Below, in pieces: positions 7,337 to 16,233 of a DNA stretch of 64,000 bases. The stretch is from contig NZ_FWXL01000003.1 of assembly GCF_900176395.1 (NCBI RefSeq), positions 186,001-250,000 of the forward strand, read 5' to 3'. The translations under genes and the position numbers were made by a program. Under the pieces are notes generated by a model. That model made no database searches and was not told the DNA's origin. It worked only from the letters and a program-made list of their open reading frames with translations. Positions within the stretch are counted from its first letter, which is position 1; the number at the start of each line of letters is the position of its first letter. The stretch is from Novosphingobium sp. B1 (GTDB lineage Bacteria > Pseudomonadota > Alphaproteobacteria > Sphingomonadales > Sphingomonadaceae).

Positions 7337-8038
7337 TTACTTGCCGGTCGCCGCCTTGAGAGCCTGCGCCACCTGTTCCTCGGTTGCAGCGACGATCTTG
7401 TCCACGCCTTGCGCGTTGGGATGGACATTGTCTTCGAGCATGAGTGTCTTGTTGCCGATAACCGGCGCCAGGAAAAACGGCACCAGCCCCGCCTTGTGCT
7501 TTTTGGCAAGATCGGGCCAGATAGGATTGAATTGCTTCTGATAATCCGCGCCAAGGTTCGGCGCGGCGAGCATTCCGGTCAGGACCACGGGTATGCCGCG
7601 CGTGTCGAATTCGGTCAGGATGGCATCGAGATTGGCGCGGGTCTCTGCCGGCGGAAGCCCGCGCAGCATGTCGTTGCCGCCAAGGCCGACGAGCGCCAGG
7701 CTGGGCTTGACCGGCTGGCCATCGAGCGTGAACTTCAGGCGCTGCAAGGCCGCTGCCGTCGTATCGCCGGAAACGCCGGCGTTGACGACCCTTGCGGGCA
7801 CGCCAGCGGCATTCAGGGCGGCTTCGAGGCGAGGCGGATAGCCCTCGCCGGGATTGAGCTGATAGCCGGCATAGAGACTGTCCCCGAACGCGAGGATCAC
7901 CGGTGCATCGGCCGGAACCGGCACGGCAGCCTGCTCCGCCGAGGCCGAGGCCGAGGCGGCAGGCTCGGGCGTGCGTTCGGGTGAGCACCCGGCGAGAACG
8001 GCAAGTACGGGGGCGGCAACGAGAGCGAAACGGCGCAT
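7337..8038 (-). CDS. tesA: Arylesterase / TesA-type SGNH lipoprotein hydrolase
   Basis: A 233-residue GDSL/SGNH hydrolase of the thioesterase I / lysophospholipase L1 family. The N-terminus MRRFALVAAPVLAVLAGC is a lipoprotein signal with the lipobox cysteine at residue 18. The catalytic serine is in FGDSLYAG (Ser54), the block III motif is GLGGNDMLRG, and the Asp-His pair is DNVHPN (about 203-206). Enterobacterial TesA is periplasmic and not lipidated, so this copy differs in being a predicted lipoprotein. The ATG at 8038 has GGAG 6 bases upstream. It is divergent from ybbA-ybbP, the same gene neighbourhood as in E. coli (tesA / ybbA-ybbP). Confidence 0.9.
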   Translation of the reverse strand: MRRFALVAAPVLAVLAGCSPERTPEPAASASASAEQAAVPVPADAPVILAFGDSLYAGYQLNPGEGYPPRLEAALNAAGVPARVVNAGVSGDTTAAALQRLKFTLDGQPVKPSLALVGLGGNDMLRGLPPAETRANLDAILTEFDTRGIPVVLTGMLAAPNLGADYQKQFNPIWPDLAKKHKAGLVPFFLAPVIGNKTLMLEDNVHPNAQGVDKIVAATEEQVAQALKAATGK

Positions 8039-8106
8039 TGAAACTCCATGGGCGCGCCCCCAAGTGCCGGTTGCACGCTGCAACCAATCTATGCCACCTG
8101 AGGCCC

Positions 8107-8814
8107 GTGACAAGCACCCCGACATCGATAGCGCCCGAAGCGGTCATCACCGCAACTGCCCTCACCCTCTCGCTCGGCACCGGGGAGGCGAAGGTCGAGA
8201 TCCTGCGCGGCATCGATCTTGCGGTGACAAGGGGCGAGACGCTGGCGCTGCTCGGTCCATCGGGATCGGGCAAGTCCTCGCTGCTGGCGATCCTTTCCGG
8301 GCTGGAGCGGGCAAGCGGCGGCGCGCTGATGGTGGCCGGTGCCGATTTTACGGCGCTTGATGAAGACGGCCTTGCCGCCGCGCGGCGCGGGCGCATCGGC
8401 ATCGTGCTGCAGGCCTTCCACCTGCTGCCGACGATGACCGCGCTCGAAAATGTCGCCACGCCGCTGGAACTGGCGGGGCAACTTGACGCGATGGCACGGG
8501 CCGAAGCGGAACTGGTCGCAGTTGGCCTCGGGCACAGGCTCCATCATTACCCCGCACAGCTTTCGGGCGGAGAGCAGCAGCGCGTGGCGATTGCCCGCGC
8601 CCTCGCCCCACAGCCCGCCATCCTGTTTGCCGACGAGCCGACAGGCAATCTCGACCACGCCACCGGCGAGGCCGTGGCCGACCTGCTCTTTGCTCGCGCC
8701 GCCGATGCCGGCGCAACGTTCATCATGGTGACGCATGACGAGGCGCTGGCGGCGCGTTGCGGGCGGATCGTGCGGCTGGCCGATGGGCAGATCGCCTCGG
8801 ATGTGCGCGCGTGA
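8107..8814 (+). CDS. ybbA: ABC transporter ATP-binding protein, YbbA type
   Basis: The ATPase subunit (235 residues) of a MacB/LolD-like mechanotransmission ABC system. It shows Walker A GPSGSGKSS, the Q-loop LQAFHLLPTMTALENV, the signature LSGGEQQRVAIARAL, Walker B ILFADEPTGNLD and the H-loop THD. The frame is open further upstream, but that would run into the divergent tesA gene; the GTG at 8107 with GAGG just upstream gives the family length. The stop overlaps the GTG of the permease gene as GTGA, so the two subunits are coupled. The pair with tesA matches the E. coli ybbA-ybbP-tesA locus. The substrate is unknown. Confidence 0.92.
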   Translation: MTSTPTSIAPEAVITATALTLSLGTGEAKVEILRGIDLAVTRGETLALLGPSGSGKSSLLAILSGLERASGGALMVAGADFTALDEDGLAAARRGRIGIVLQAFHLLPTMTALENVATPLELAGQLDAMARAEAELVAVGLGHRLHHYPAQLSGGEQQRVAIARALAPQPAILFADEPTGNLDHATGEAVADLLFARAADAGATFIMVTHDEALAARCGRIVRLADGQIASDVRA

Positions 8815-11348
8815 ACCTTCCATGGAGCGCGGCATGGCGACTGGCGCGGCGCGGGCTTGACTGGCGGTTCAAGGGCCTGCGCCTGCTGCTGGTGTGCCTT
8901 GTCCTCGGGACAGCGGCGCTTTCGGCAATCGGCACTCTGACGGGCGCGATCGAGCGCGAACTGGCGACGCGCGGGCGCGAGATGCTGGGCGCAGACCTCG
9001 AGTTCACGCTGGCGGCGCGGCAACCTTCGGCGCAGGAGCGCGCGGCGATAGCGGCAATGGGTGAGCTTTCCGAAGGCGCGCGGTTGCAGGCGATGGCGCG
9101 CGTGCCAGGCGACGAGACGCGCACCACACCGATCGAACTGAAGACGGTGGACGGCAAGTGGCCGCTCTATGGCCAGTTCGAGCTGGAGGGCGGCAGGAAG
9201 GCCGGGGCGCCGCAGGGCATGGACGCGTGGATCGCGCCCGGTGTGGCCGACCGGCTGAACGTGAAGGTGGGCGACAGGTTGCGCATAGGTGAAGCGCAGG
9301 TCCGCGTGGCCGGGGTCATCGGCAAGGAACCCGATCGGCTGGCCGAGGGCTTCTCGCTCGGCCCCACGGTGATCGTCGGGAAAGCCGCCCTCGACGCCTC
9401 GCAACTGGTGCAGCCAGGATCGATGGTCCGCACCAAGCTGCGCGTCAGACTTCCCGCTTCCGCCGACGCGGCGGCATTGGGTGAGAGGATCAAGACGCAG
9501 TTTCCGTTGGCGGGCTACGAGGTCCGCACGCGGGACAAGGCCTCGCCGGGGCTGGATCGTTTCGTTTCGCGAATGGGGCAGTTTCTGGTGCTGGTGGCGC
9601 TGGCCGCGCTGGCGATTGCCGGGATCGGCATCGGCAACGGCGTGAATTCCTACCTCGAGACGCGGCGGGGCAGCATCGCCACGCTAAAGATCCTTGGTGC
9701 ATCGAGCGGAGACATCGCGCGGATCTACCTGCTGCAACTGGCTGCCGCAGCCTCGCTCGCCATTCTGGCCGGACTGGTGATCGGCGTTTCGATCACGCCG
9801 CTGATCGGCAAGGCGCTGGAAGGGCTGCTGCCGATCGAGGCCGGTTTCGTGCTGGACTGGGGCGCGCTTGCCATTGCGGCTGCCTATGGCGCGCTGATCG
9901 CCCTCACCTTTGCCGCGCCGCCGCTTGCACGGGCCAGGGCCTTTCCGGCGATGGCGCTCATGCGGGCGCGCGTCAGCCCGCTGGGCGGCGGGGTGAAAGG
10001 CGCGCTGCTGCCGGTGGCACTGGGGCTTGGCGGGATCGCGGCGCTGGCCGTGCTCACCGCACCGCAGAAGCTGCTGGCGGCGGGGTTCCTTGGCGGCGCG
10101 GCAGTGCTGTTCGTGCTGCTCTCTGCACTGGGCTGGGGCCTGCAGCGGCTTGCGGCGACGATGCCCCGGCCCAAGGGCGCGATTGCGCGGATGGCGCTGG
10201 CCAACCTGCACCGGCCCGGCGCGCAGACGTCGGCACTGGTGGTTGCACTGGGCTTCGGGCTTGCCGCCTTCGTGCTGCTGGCAGGCGTACAGACCAGCCT
10301 GGATGGCAACATCGCCCGGCGCGTGCCGAACCGCGCGCCCGACTACTTCGTGCTCGACCTGCCACAAGGCAAGACGGCCGAGTTCGACCGCATCGTGCGC
10401 GGCGCGGCGCCCGAGGCCGCGATCCGCAAGGTCCCTGCACTGCGCGGCTCGATCGTCGCCTATGGCCCTGCCGCAGCGATGACGCGAGTGGCCGACCTCA
10501 AGGAAATTCCCGACAACGCATGGCCGCTGCGCGGCGATCGGGGGCTGACCTATTCTGACGACGTGCCCGAAGGCAATGTCCTGACTGCCGGAAACTGGTG
10601 GCCCAAGGATTACGCGGGCGAACCGCTGGTTTCGGTCGACGATGACTTGCGCGAGGCACTGGGTCTCAAGCTGGGCGACAGGATCGCCGTTTCGATCCTC
10701 GGCGTGGAGCGCAGCGCGAAGATCGCCTCTTTCCGGCGGATCGACTGGGAAAACATGGGCTTCAACTATGTTCTGGTGTTCAGCCCCAACGCGATCGCCG
10801 ATGCGCCCCACAATCTTGCCGCGACGATCAGCCTGCCTGCGCAGGCGAAGACGCCGCAGGTGCGCCGGGCTATCCTGGGAGGACTGGTCAAGGCGCTGCC
10901 ATCAAGCTCGGTGATCGAGATCGGCCCGGTGCTGGGCCAAGCGCGCGAGATCCTTTCCCAGATGGGCACGGCGATACTTGCCGCAGCGAGCGTGGCGATC
11001 CTGGCGGGCATGGCGGTGCTGGCCGGCGCCATTGCCGCCGCGCGCGAACGCAAGACGTATGACAACGTGATCCTGCGCGTGCTGGGCGCGAGCCGCCGGC
11101 AACTGCTGGTGCTGCTGGTGGCCGAGTATGGACTGCTGAGCGCCCTGCTGGCCGGCGTTGCGCTGATTCTGGGCGCGGGGGTTGCGTGGGGCGTAATCGT
11201 GCTGCTGTTCGAATTCGACTGGCTGCCCGATTGGCCGCGCATCCTTGGCGTGCTTGGCGCAGGCGTGGGACTGGTGATGGTGCTGGCGATTTCCGGTTCG
11301 GTCGGGCTGCTGCGAACCCGACCGGCGCAAGTCCTGCGCGAGCTTTAG
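8811..11348 (+). CDS. ybbP: ABC transporter permease, YbbP type (two FtsX domains)
   Basis: An 845-residue inner-membrane permease partner of YbbA. It has an N-terminal membrane segment (about 20-40), a periplasmic MacB-like region (about 45-245), and a first FtsX block near 255-390. Central segments follow (400-460), then a second periplasmic region (500-700) and a final FtsX block (about 720-840) ending LLRTRPAQVLREL. The motif LETRRGSIATLKILGASSGD and its repeat ARERKTYDNVILRVLGASRR mark the two half-modules. Such systems act on periplasmic lipids or proteins rather than moving solutes across the membrane. The GTG start overlaps the ybbA stop. Its TAG interlocks with the TAA of the convergent DUF805 gene in the four bases TTAG (11345-11348). 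Confidence 0.92.
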   Translation: MNLPWSAAWRLARRGLDWRFKGLRLLLVCLVLGTAALSAIGTLTGAIERELATRGREMLGADLEFTLAARQPSAQERAAIAAMGELSEGARLQAMARVPGDETRTTPIELKTVDGKWPLYGQFELEGGRKAGAPQGMDAWIAPGVADRLNVKVGDRLRIGEAQVRVAGVIGKEPDRLAEGFSLGPTVIVGKAALDASQLVQPGSMVRTKLRVRLPASADAAALGERIKTQFPLAGYEVRTRDKASPGLDRFVSRMGQFLVLVALAALAIAGIGIGNGVNSYLETRRGSIATLKILGASSGDIARIYLLQLAAAASLAILAGLVIGVSITPLIGKALEGLLPIEAGFVLDWGALAIAAAYGALIALTFAAPPLARARAFPAMALMRARVSPLGGGVKGALLPVALGLGGIAALAVLTAPQKLLAAGFLGGAAVLFVLLSALGWGLQRLAATMPRPKGAIARMALANLHRPGAQTSALVVALGFGLAAFVLLAGVQTSLDGNIARRVPNRAPDYFVLDLPQGKTAEFDRIVRGAAPEAAIRKVPALRGSIVAYGPAAAMTRVADLKEIPDNAWPLRGDRGLTYSDDVPEGNVLTAGNWWPKDYAGEPLVSVDDDLREALGLKLGDRIAVSILGVERSAKIASFRRIDWENMGFNYVLVFSPNAIADAPHNLAATISLPAQAKTPQVRRAILGGLVKALPSSSVIEIGPVLGQAREILSQMGTAILAAASVAILAGMAVLAGAIAAARERKTYDNVILRVLGASRRQLLVLLVAEYGLLSALLAGVALILGAGVAWGVIVLLFEFDWLPDWPRILGVLGAGVGLVMVLAISGSVGLLRTRPAQVLREL

Positions 11349-11761
11349 GAGAAGACGTCCGCGGGGGTGGGGTTTTTCGGATCGGGGCCGAAGCGGTTGG
11401 GTCCGCGCGTTCCTTCGAGGCACATCAGCACGAACAGCGCGAACCAGCCGAGGAACGGGATCAGCCAGAGCAACAGGAGCCAGCCAGTGCGATCCTGATC
11501 GTGCAGTCGGCGGACCGAGACGGCAAGGCCCGGAACGATCGACACGAGCCAGACCAGCCCGCCGATCCAGCCGCCCGCGCCTACGAGCCGCGAGCCATAA
11601 ACGAAGGCGCCATTGCCGCGCGCCACCTCGTTCGTGCCGAACAGGGCATTGAGCACGATCATCACGAGGACATAGAACAGCGCGAAGCTCCAGTATTCCC
11701 TGCGGCGCGAACGACCCGAGAATTCGGCGTAATGGCGATAGGGCAAGATCATCCAGTTCAT
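11345..11761 (-). CDS. DUF805 family membrane protein (copy 1)
   Basis: A 138-residue protein with the DUF805 signature: RHYAEFSGRSRRREYWSFAL at the N-terminus, four hydrophobic segments, the middle motif VRRLHDQDRTGWLLLL and the end CLEGTRGPNRFGPDPKN. The function of the family is unknown. It is a tandem duplicate of the gene just upstream (11784-12227), sharing GRSRR(R/K)EYW, RRLHD-(Q/R)-D-x-(T/S)-GW and GPNRFG-x-DPKNP, with differing loops. The ATG at 11761 was chosen because the family begins M-(N/D)-W-M at this point. Confidence 0.88.
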   Translation of the reverse strand: MNWMILPYRHYAEFSGRSRRREYWSFALFYVLVMIVLNALFGTNEVARGNGAFVYGSRLVGAGGWIGGLVWLVSIVPGLAVSVRRLHDQDRTGWLLLLWLIPFLGWFALFVLMCLEGTRGPNRFGPDPKNPTPADVFS

Positions 11762-11783
11762 CGCGCGGTCCTTTGCTGGGCGA

Positions 11784-12227
11784 TCAGGCGAAAACGTCGT
11801 AGCCGACCGGGTTCTTGGGATCATCGCCGAAGCGGTTCGGCCCCGGCGTCCCCGGCAGGCACATCAGCACGAGGAAGCCGATGTTCACCAGGGCACCCAC
11901 ATAGGGGATCGAGCCAAGGATGATGATCCCTAGATACCACCAGCCCGACATGTCGCGATCGTGCAGGCGGCGTATGGTGACGGCGACCGAGGGCACGATG
12001 ATCGCAAGGGAGACAATCACGGCAAGGCCGACGCCAAGCCAGAAGGTGGGACCCAATTCTGGGTCGTTCACACCGTCCATGGCGGCGATCAGGCCACCGG
12101 AAATCATCAGGCCGGCAAGGATCGAATAGACGATCATCAGCATCAGCGAGAACATCCAGTATTCCTTGCGTCGCGAGCGCCCGGAAAACTCGGCGTAGCG
12201 CCGCAGCGGCATCAGCATCCAATCCAT
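11784..12227 (-). CDS. DUF805 family membrane protein (copy 2)
   Basis: A 147-residue paralogue of the downstream gene. It begins MDWMLMPLRRYAEFSGRSRR, has four membrane segments, the motif TIRRLHDRDMSGWWYLGI in the third loop and the end LPGTPGPNRFGDDPKNPVGY. The ATG at 12227 has the run GAGGGGGAAAG just upstream. The second membrane segment is about 9 residues longer than in copy 1. Both genes follow the CHAT-domain gene on the same strand. No function is known for DUF805 proteins. Confidence 0.88.
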   Translation of the reverse strand: MDWMLMPLRRYAEFSGRSRRKEYWMFSLMLMIVYSILAGLMISGGLIAAMDGVNDPELGPTFWLGVGLAVIVSLAIIVPSVAVTIRRLHDRDMSGWWYLGIIILGSIPYVGALVNIGFLVLMCLPGTPGPNRFGDDPKNPVGYDVFA

Positions 12228-12319
12228 GACTTTCCCCCTCTTAGGTCTTTGCCTGACCAACGCGCGAGACATCCGACCATTATTCGCCCCGGACGGCAAG
12301 GGGCGCCGGACACGGACCG

Positions 12320-15232
12320 TCAGTTACCGACCAGCACGAACGGTGCCCAAGTGGCCGGATGCGCCCCGCCCGGGACCGACCGGTCTCGCATTATGTCCAT
12401 CTGCGCACGTCGCAGCGCCTCGGTACGGGGCAGCCCACGTGTCGCACCCTGAAGCGTTTCAAGCGTCAGCCGACTCGCAACGTCATCGCGCACCGGCCAG
12501 TGCGACAGCAGCAACGAACGGGCACCGGCAGCCACGAACGAACGCGCCAAGCCTGAATACGTCGGCGCGCTTTCCCCATCCCCGGCGCTGGTATCGCACG
12601 CCGAAAGGATCACCCAATCGGCATCGAGGCGCAGTTTGGCGATTTCCGATGCGGTCAACAGGCCATCGTCCTCGTCGGTAGGCTGATCGGGCGGCGTGAG
12701 CACCAATGCCGGTTCGACCAGATCGCGGAATGCGCCGCCAACCAACCCGTGGGTTGCAAAGGCAAGCACGCTGGCCTGTTCAAGCGACGCGGACTTGACC
12801 GCGGCTTCTGTAGCCTGCGCACCGAGGTAGAGCGTCTGACGATTGGGAAACGCGCTGGCGAGGCGACGCAACTCATCGGCAGCGGCCGGCAGACTGGGCA
12901 ATTCCCGCAACGCCCTGGTGCCGACCTCACCCGAGCGCAGCAGTGCGGCGTCCTTTGTCCCGGCCGCGGAGACCGGCCCGAGCAGCGGCGCGCCTATACC
13001 AGCGAACATCGCACCGGCGCGGTCCGTCTTGCGCGCTGCTGCAGATGCAAGCGACAGCGGGACCGAAAGGGCGTGCGTCTGCGCGAGCCAGCGCGTGGCG
13101 CGCAGATCCTTGGCGGATGCGTCGCTGCCCTTGGGCTCGGCCGTGACCAAGGCAGCAAAAGGCATCGAAGCGAGGCTGCCGCTGGCAAGTATGCGCAGGT
13201 CAGGCGTAGCCTTGATCGCGGCGGCGATCTGCGGCGGAAACAAGGTGCGATAAAGCTGCCACGCGGCGTGCCGGTCAAACGCGCTTTGCCCGCCACTGGC
13301 AAGACCAAGGTCGATCGAGCCGCGGACACGGCGTTCGAGATCGAGCAACACCCGTGGCGCGATCGGCGAAGGCGCGGCGACGGCCCGATCATGCGTTATC
13401 GCCAGAATCTGCAGGCCGTCTTCGGTAGGGGCATAGACCACAATCGCCTGATCCGGGCGCAGCACGGACTGCGCTTGGGCGAGCGATGCTGGCTCGACAG
13501 CCGTTTGCGCGAGGTAGCCGGGCAGGAGCCGGGCAAGAAGCGCATCCTGTTCGCGCAGGCGAGCATCGCCTGCCTCGATCAGCCGACTGGTCTGGGAAAG
13601 CGCATCGGCCTTCCCGCCGGCGACCTGAGCTGCCAGCGTCCGGCGCAGGCGAGCGCCTTCCGCTGCAAGTTGCTGATAGACACGCAAGGCTTCCGCAGCC
13701 TCCGGGCTGCTGGCGGAATTGAGCAGCGCCATTCCCGAAATTGCGGTCTGCAGATCGCCGAGGTTGGCCATTTGCATCGCGTCAAACGCCGTGTCCATAT
13801 TGCCTGCGGCAATGGCGAGATCTGCCTGCTGCACGAACAATGGCTGGTATTGCTGGGCAAGGCGCGAGACTTCAGCACGGGGCGTGGCGCGATCAAGCAG
13901 GCGTGCCCGCGCCGGCGCAAGAGCAGCGACGGCCATAGCCAGTGCACCGACTGCATCGCCCCGCGCAGCCTTGAGCTTTGCCGCCGCTACCAACCCGCCG
14001 ATGCGGCGCGGACTACTGTCGAGCGCCCGCGCCGCATAGGCAGTGTTGACGTGATCGAGCAGTGGGGCCGCTTCGACATACCGACCGAGCAGGATATATT
14101 CGCGCGCGAGGTTCAGTTCGGCGTAGAGCACATCGGGGTGATCTGGCGATGGCGCCCTTTCGCGGCCCAGCCGAACCGCCTTTTCGCGCAGTGCAAGGGC
14201 TGCGGCGATATCTCCCTTCCACCGCATGACGCGAGCGAGCTGGCCGATGGCCGTGGTGACCAGTGCCCGCTGGCCCGGCATGATCGACTTCTCGAAGATC
14301 TCCGCGCCGCGCTGGTAGAACGGCAAGGCCTCGTCGCGCTGGCCGGAGTTGTCGAGCGCGTAGCCGAGCGCCTCGATCGTGAAGCCGAGTTGCGGATCAT
14401 CAGGCGCAAGCGTTCGAGACCGGTGATCGAGCGTGCGGCGCAAGATCGGGATGGACTGCGCGAACAGGCTGTTATCGTTGTAGATCGTTCCCAGCCGGTT
14501 GAGCGCGGCCAGAGTCACGGGATGGTCGGAGCCGAGCCGCGACTCCGACCAGACCAGCGCTGCGCGGGCGGGGGCAATCGCCCGCTCGATATCGCCGGTT
14601 ACCGCGAGCAGTGCCGAATAACTGATGCCGAAATCGCCGGGCAGCAGCACGTCGGGCCCGGTGAGCGTGGCGGAAAGGGCGGTTGCCGTCTGCCACGCTT
14701 CGGCAAAACGGGGTAGCGCTGCAAGCGGGTTGCCGCGCTGATAATCAATCAGGCCAAGTCCATATGTGGCCGAAGCATAGGCAATGGAATTTCTGCCTGC
14801 AGTACGTTCCGCCAAGATCAGCGCACGTTGCAGCCATTGCTCCGCCTCGTCATTCCGCCCCAGACCTCCAAGCGTGGAGCCAATACTGTCGAGAAGCCGG
14901 GCATGTTCGACGGTTTCGGCAAGATCGCCCGTATCCATGGCCTGTTCGACCTGCTGCAGGATGGGTAGGGCCTCGTCATATCGCTCCAACCGGTAGAGCG
15001 CATCAGCGCGAGCCAGCCGGGCGGCGCGAAGATCGGCCGCTGGCACACCTGACACGCCCTTGGTGCGAGCCAGCACGCCGTCGATCCGAGCCAGTGCCTC
15101 GGCAGGACGAGACGAGGTGTCGAGCGTCTTGAGAGCCTGAAGTTCGGTAATGAGCGGATCCGGCGGGGCTGCCGCCACTGACTGCGGAGCCACGCAGGCC
15201 AGCAAGCCCGCCAACCACATCGATCTCGCCAT
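12320..15232 (-). CDS. Secreted TPR and CHAT domain protein
   Basis: A 970-residue protein with a signal peptide (MARSMWLAGLLACVAPQSVA, cleavage near residue 22). A long region of tetratricopeptide repeats follows (about 40-480), such as ALALREKAVRLGRERAPSPD and LPFYQRGAEIFEKS. The C-terminal CHAT domain (about 660-970) is a caspase-like fold with histidine in LAFATHGLV (about 828) and cysteine in ILSACDTSAGDG (about 879). Both catalytic residues are present. TPR-CHAT proteins include proteases acting in toxin or defence systems, but exported ones like this are mostly uncharacterised. No adjacent substrate gene is evident; the neighbours are DUF805 proteins and an SDR. Confidence 0.9.
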   Translation of the reverse strand: MARSMWLAGLLACVAPQSVAAAPPDPLITELQALKTLDTSSRPAEALARIDGVLARTKGVSGVPAADLRAARLARADALYRLERYDEALPILQQVEQAMDTGDLAETVEHARLLDSIGSTLGGLGRNDEAEQWLQRALILAERTAGRNSIAYASATYGLGLIDYQRGNPLAALPRFAEAWQTATALSATLTGPDVLLPGDFGISYSALLAVTGDIERAIAPARAALVWSESRLGSDHPVTLAALNRLGTIYNDNSLFAQSIPILRRTLDHRSRTLAPDDPQLGFTIEALGYALDNSGQRDEALPFYQRGAEIFEKSIMPGQRALVTTAIGQLARVMRWKGDIAAALALREKAVRLGRERAPSPDHPDVLYAELNLAREYILLGRYVEAAPLLDHVNTAYAARALDSSPRRIGGLVAAAKLKAARGDAVGALAMAVAALAPARARLLDRATPRAEVSRLAQQYQPLFVQQADLAIAAGNMDTAFDAMQMANLGDLQTAISGMALLNSASSPEAAEALRVYQQLAAEGARLRRTLAAQVAGGKADALSQTSRLIEAGDARLREQDALLARLLPGYLAQTAVEPASLAQAQSVLRPDQAIVVYAPTEDGLQILAITHDRAVAAPSPIAPRVLLDLERRVRGSIDLGLASGGQSAFDRHAAWQLYRTLFPPQIAAAIKATPDLRILASGSLASMPFAALVTAEPKGSDASAKDLRATRWLAQTHALSVPLSLASAAARKTDRAGAMFAGIGAPLLGPVSAAGTKDAALLRSGEVGTRALRELPSLPAAADELRRLASAFPNRQTLYLGAQATEAAVKSASLEQASVLAFATHGLVGGAFRDLVEPALVLTPPDQPTDEDDGLLTASEIAKLRLDADWVILSACDTSAGDGESAPTYSGLARSFVAAGARSLLLSHWPVRDDVASRLTLETLQGATRGLPRTEALRRAQMDIMRDRSVPGGAHPATWAPFVLVGN

Positions 15233-15312
15233 GCCCCGCCCCCGGAAACTTCAAGCACTGGAGCAAGGAGTAGGCACAATCGAGAACGACTGCAGTGCTT
15301 TTCAGCACATTT

Positions 15313-16233
15313 TCACTTGAGCCAACCGGCCTCGCGATACCAGGCGGCCGTGGCGTGGAGGCCGAGCCGGGTTTCGACCTGGGGTAGCCAGATGTCGGGC
15401 GGTGGCTGGTTGCCCTCGCCCGCGCGCCAATCGGGGTGGCACATGTAGCCCACGCGATCCATCGTCAGCTTGGCACCCTTGCCGCGAAAGCGCGCGTCGA
15501 GCTTCGCGCCGAGGCGGAGCATGGCAGCGGGAAGATTGATTGCTGCAGCGCGCTTGCCAACCGCAACGCCGATGGCGCGGGCGAGATCGTTGTGGGTCCA
15601 GCCGCCGGGGGTGCCGTCGTCGGGTTCGAAGGTCATGTGCGTGACCTCCTCACCGCCGGGAATGAGAGCGAGCAGCAGGCGGGCCAGATCGCTGACGTGG
15701 ATGATCGAGAGGTGACCCTGCGGGGGAAGCGGCACCACGCCCCGTTGCGCCAGCTTGAACAGCTCGAACATCTCGGTATCGCGCGGGCCATAGACGGCCG
15801 GTGGGCGGACCACCGTCCAGTCGAGGCTGCTGGCCTTGACGATCCTCTCGCCGCGAAGTTTCGACTTGCCGTAGAGCGACAGCTCCGGCTCCCGCGCCGA
15901 GAGCGAGGAGACGTGGACGAAACGCGGCACGCCGGCATCGAGCGCGGCGTTGACGACGTTGAAAGTGCCCCAGACATTGCCGTCCTCGAAGCCCTGTTCG
16001 TCAGGCGCGCTGACCACGCCGGCGATGTGCAGGACCACGCTGGCGCGGCCCACGAGGCGCTGCAGCGCGCGCTTGTCATTCAGGTCGCCCTGCACCCATT
16101 CCACCCCGGCTCGGGCTTCCTGCGGGCGGCGGGCAAGTGCGCGGACCTCGATCCCGGCACGGGCAGCGTAATCAAGCACGGCCTGCCCGACGAAGCCGGT
16201 AGCCCCGGTAATCGCCAGCAATTCTGCGGGCAT
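15313..16233 (-). CDS. NAD(P)-dependent epimerase/dehydratase (extended SDR)
   Basis: A 306-residue extended short-chain dehydrogenase. The Rossmann motif TGATGFVG is at residues 9-16. HIAGVVSAPDEQ follows strand 4. The catalytic tyrosine-lysine pair lies in SLYGKSKLRGE (YxxxK). The substrate half (180-306) carries the plant-type HVSDLARLLLALI segment seen in complex-I-subunit-like and sugar-nucleotide SDRs. The substrate is unknown. Its ATG overlaps the proB stop as TGATG, so it is translated with proB, but no proline-pathway role is known for this family. Confidence 0.85.
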   Translation of the reverse strand: MPAELLAITGATGFVGQAVLDYAARAGIEVRALARRPQEARAGVEWVQGDLNDKRALQRLVGRASVVLHIAGVVSAPDEQGFEDGNVWGTFNVVNAALDAGVPRFVHVSSLSAREPELSLYGKSKLRGERIVKASSLDWTVVRPPAVYGPRDTEMFELFKLAQRGVVPLPPQGHLSIIHVSDLARLLLALIPGGEEVTHMTFEPDDGTPGGWTHNDLARAIGVAVGKRAAAINLPAAMLRLGAKLDARFRGKGAKLTMDRVGYMCHPDWRAGEGNQPPPDIWLPQVETRLGLHATAAWYREAGWLK

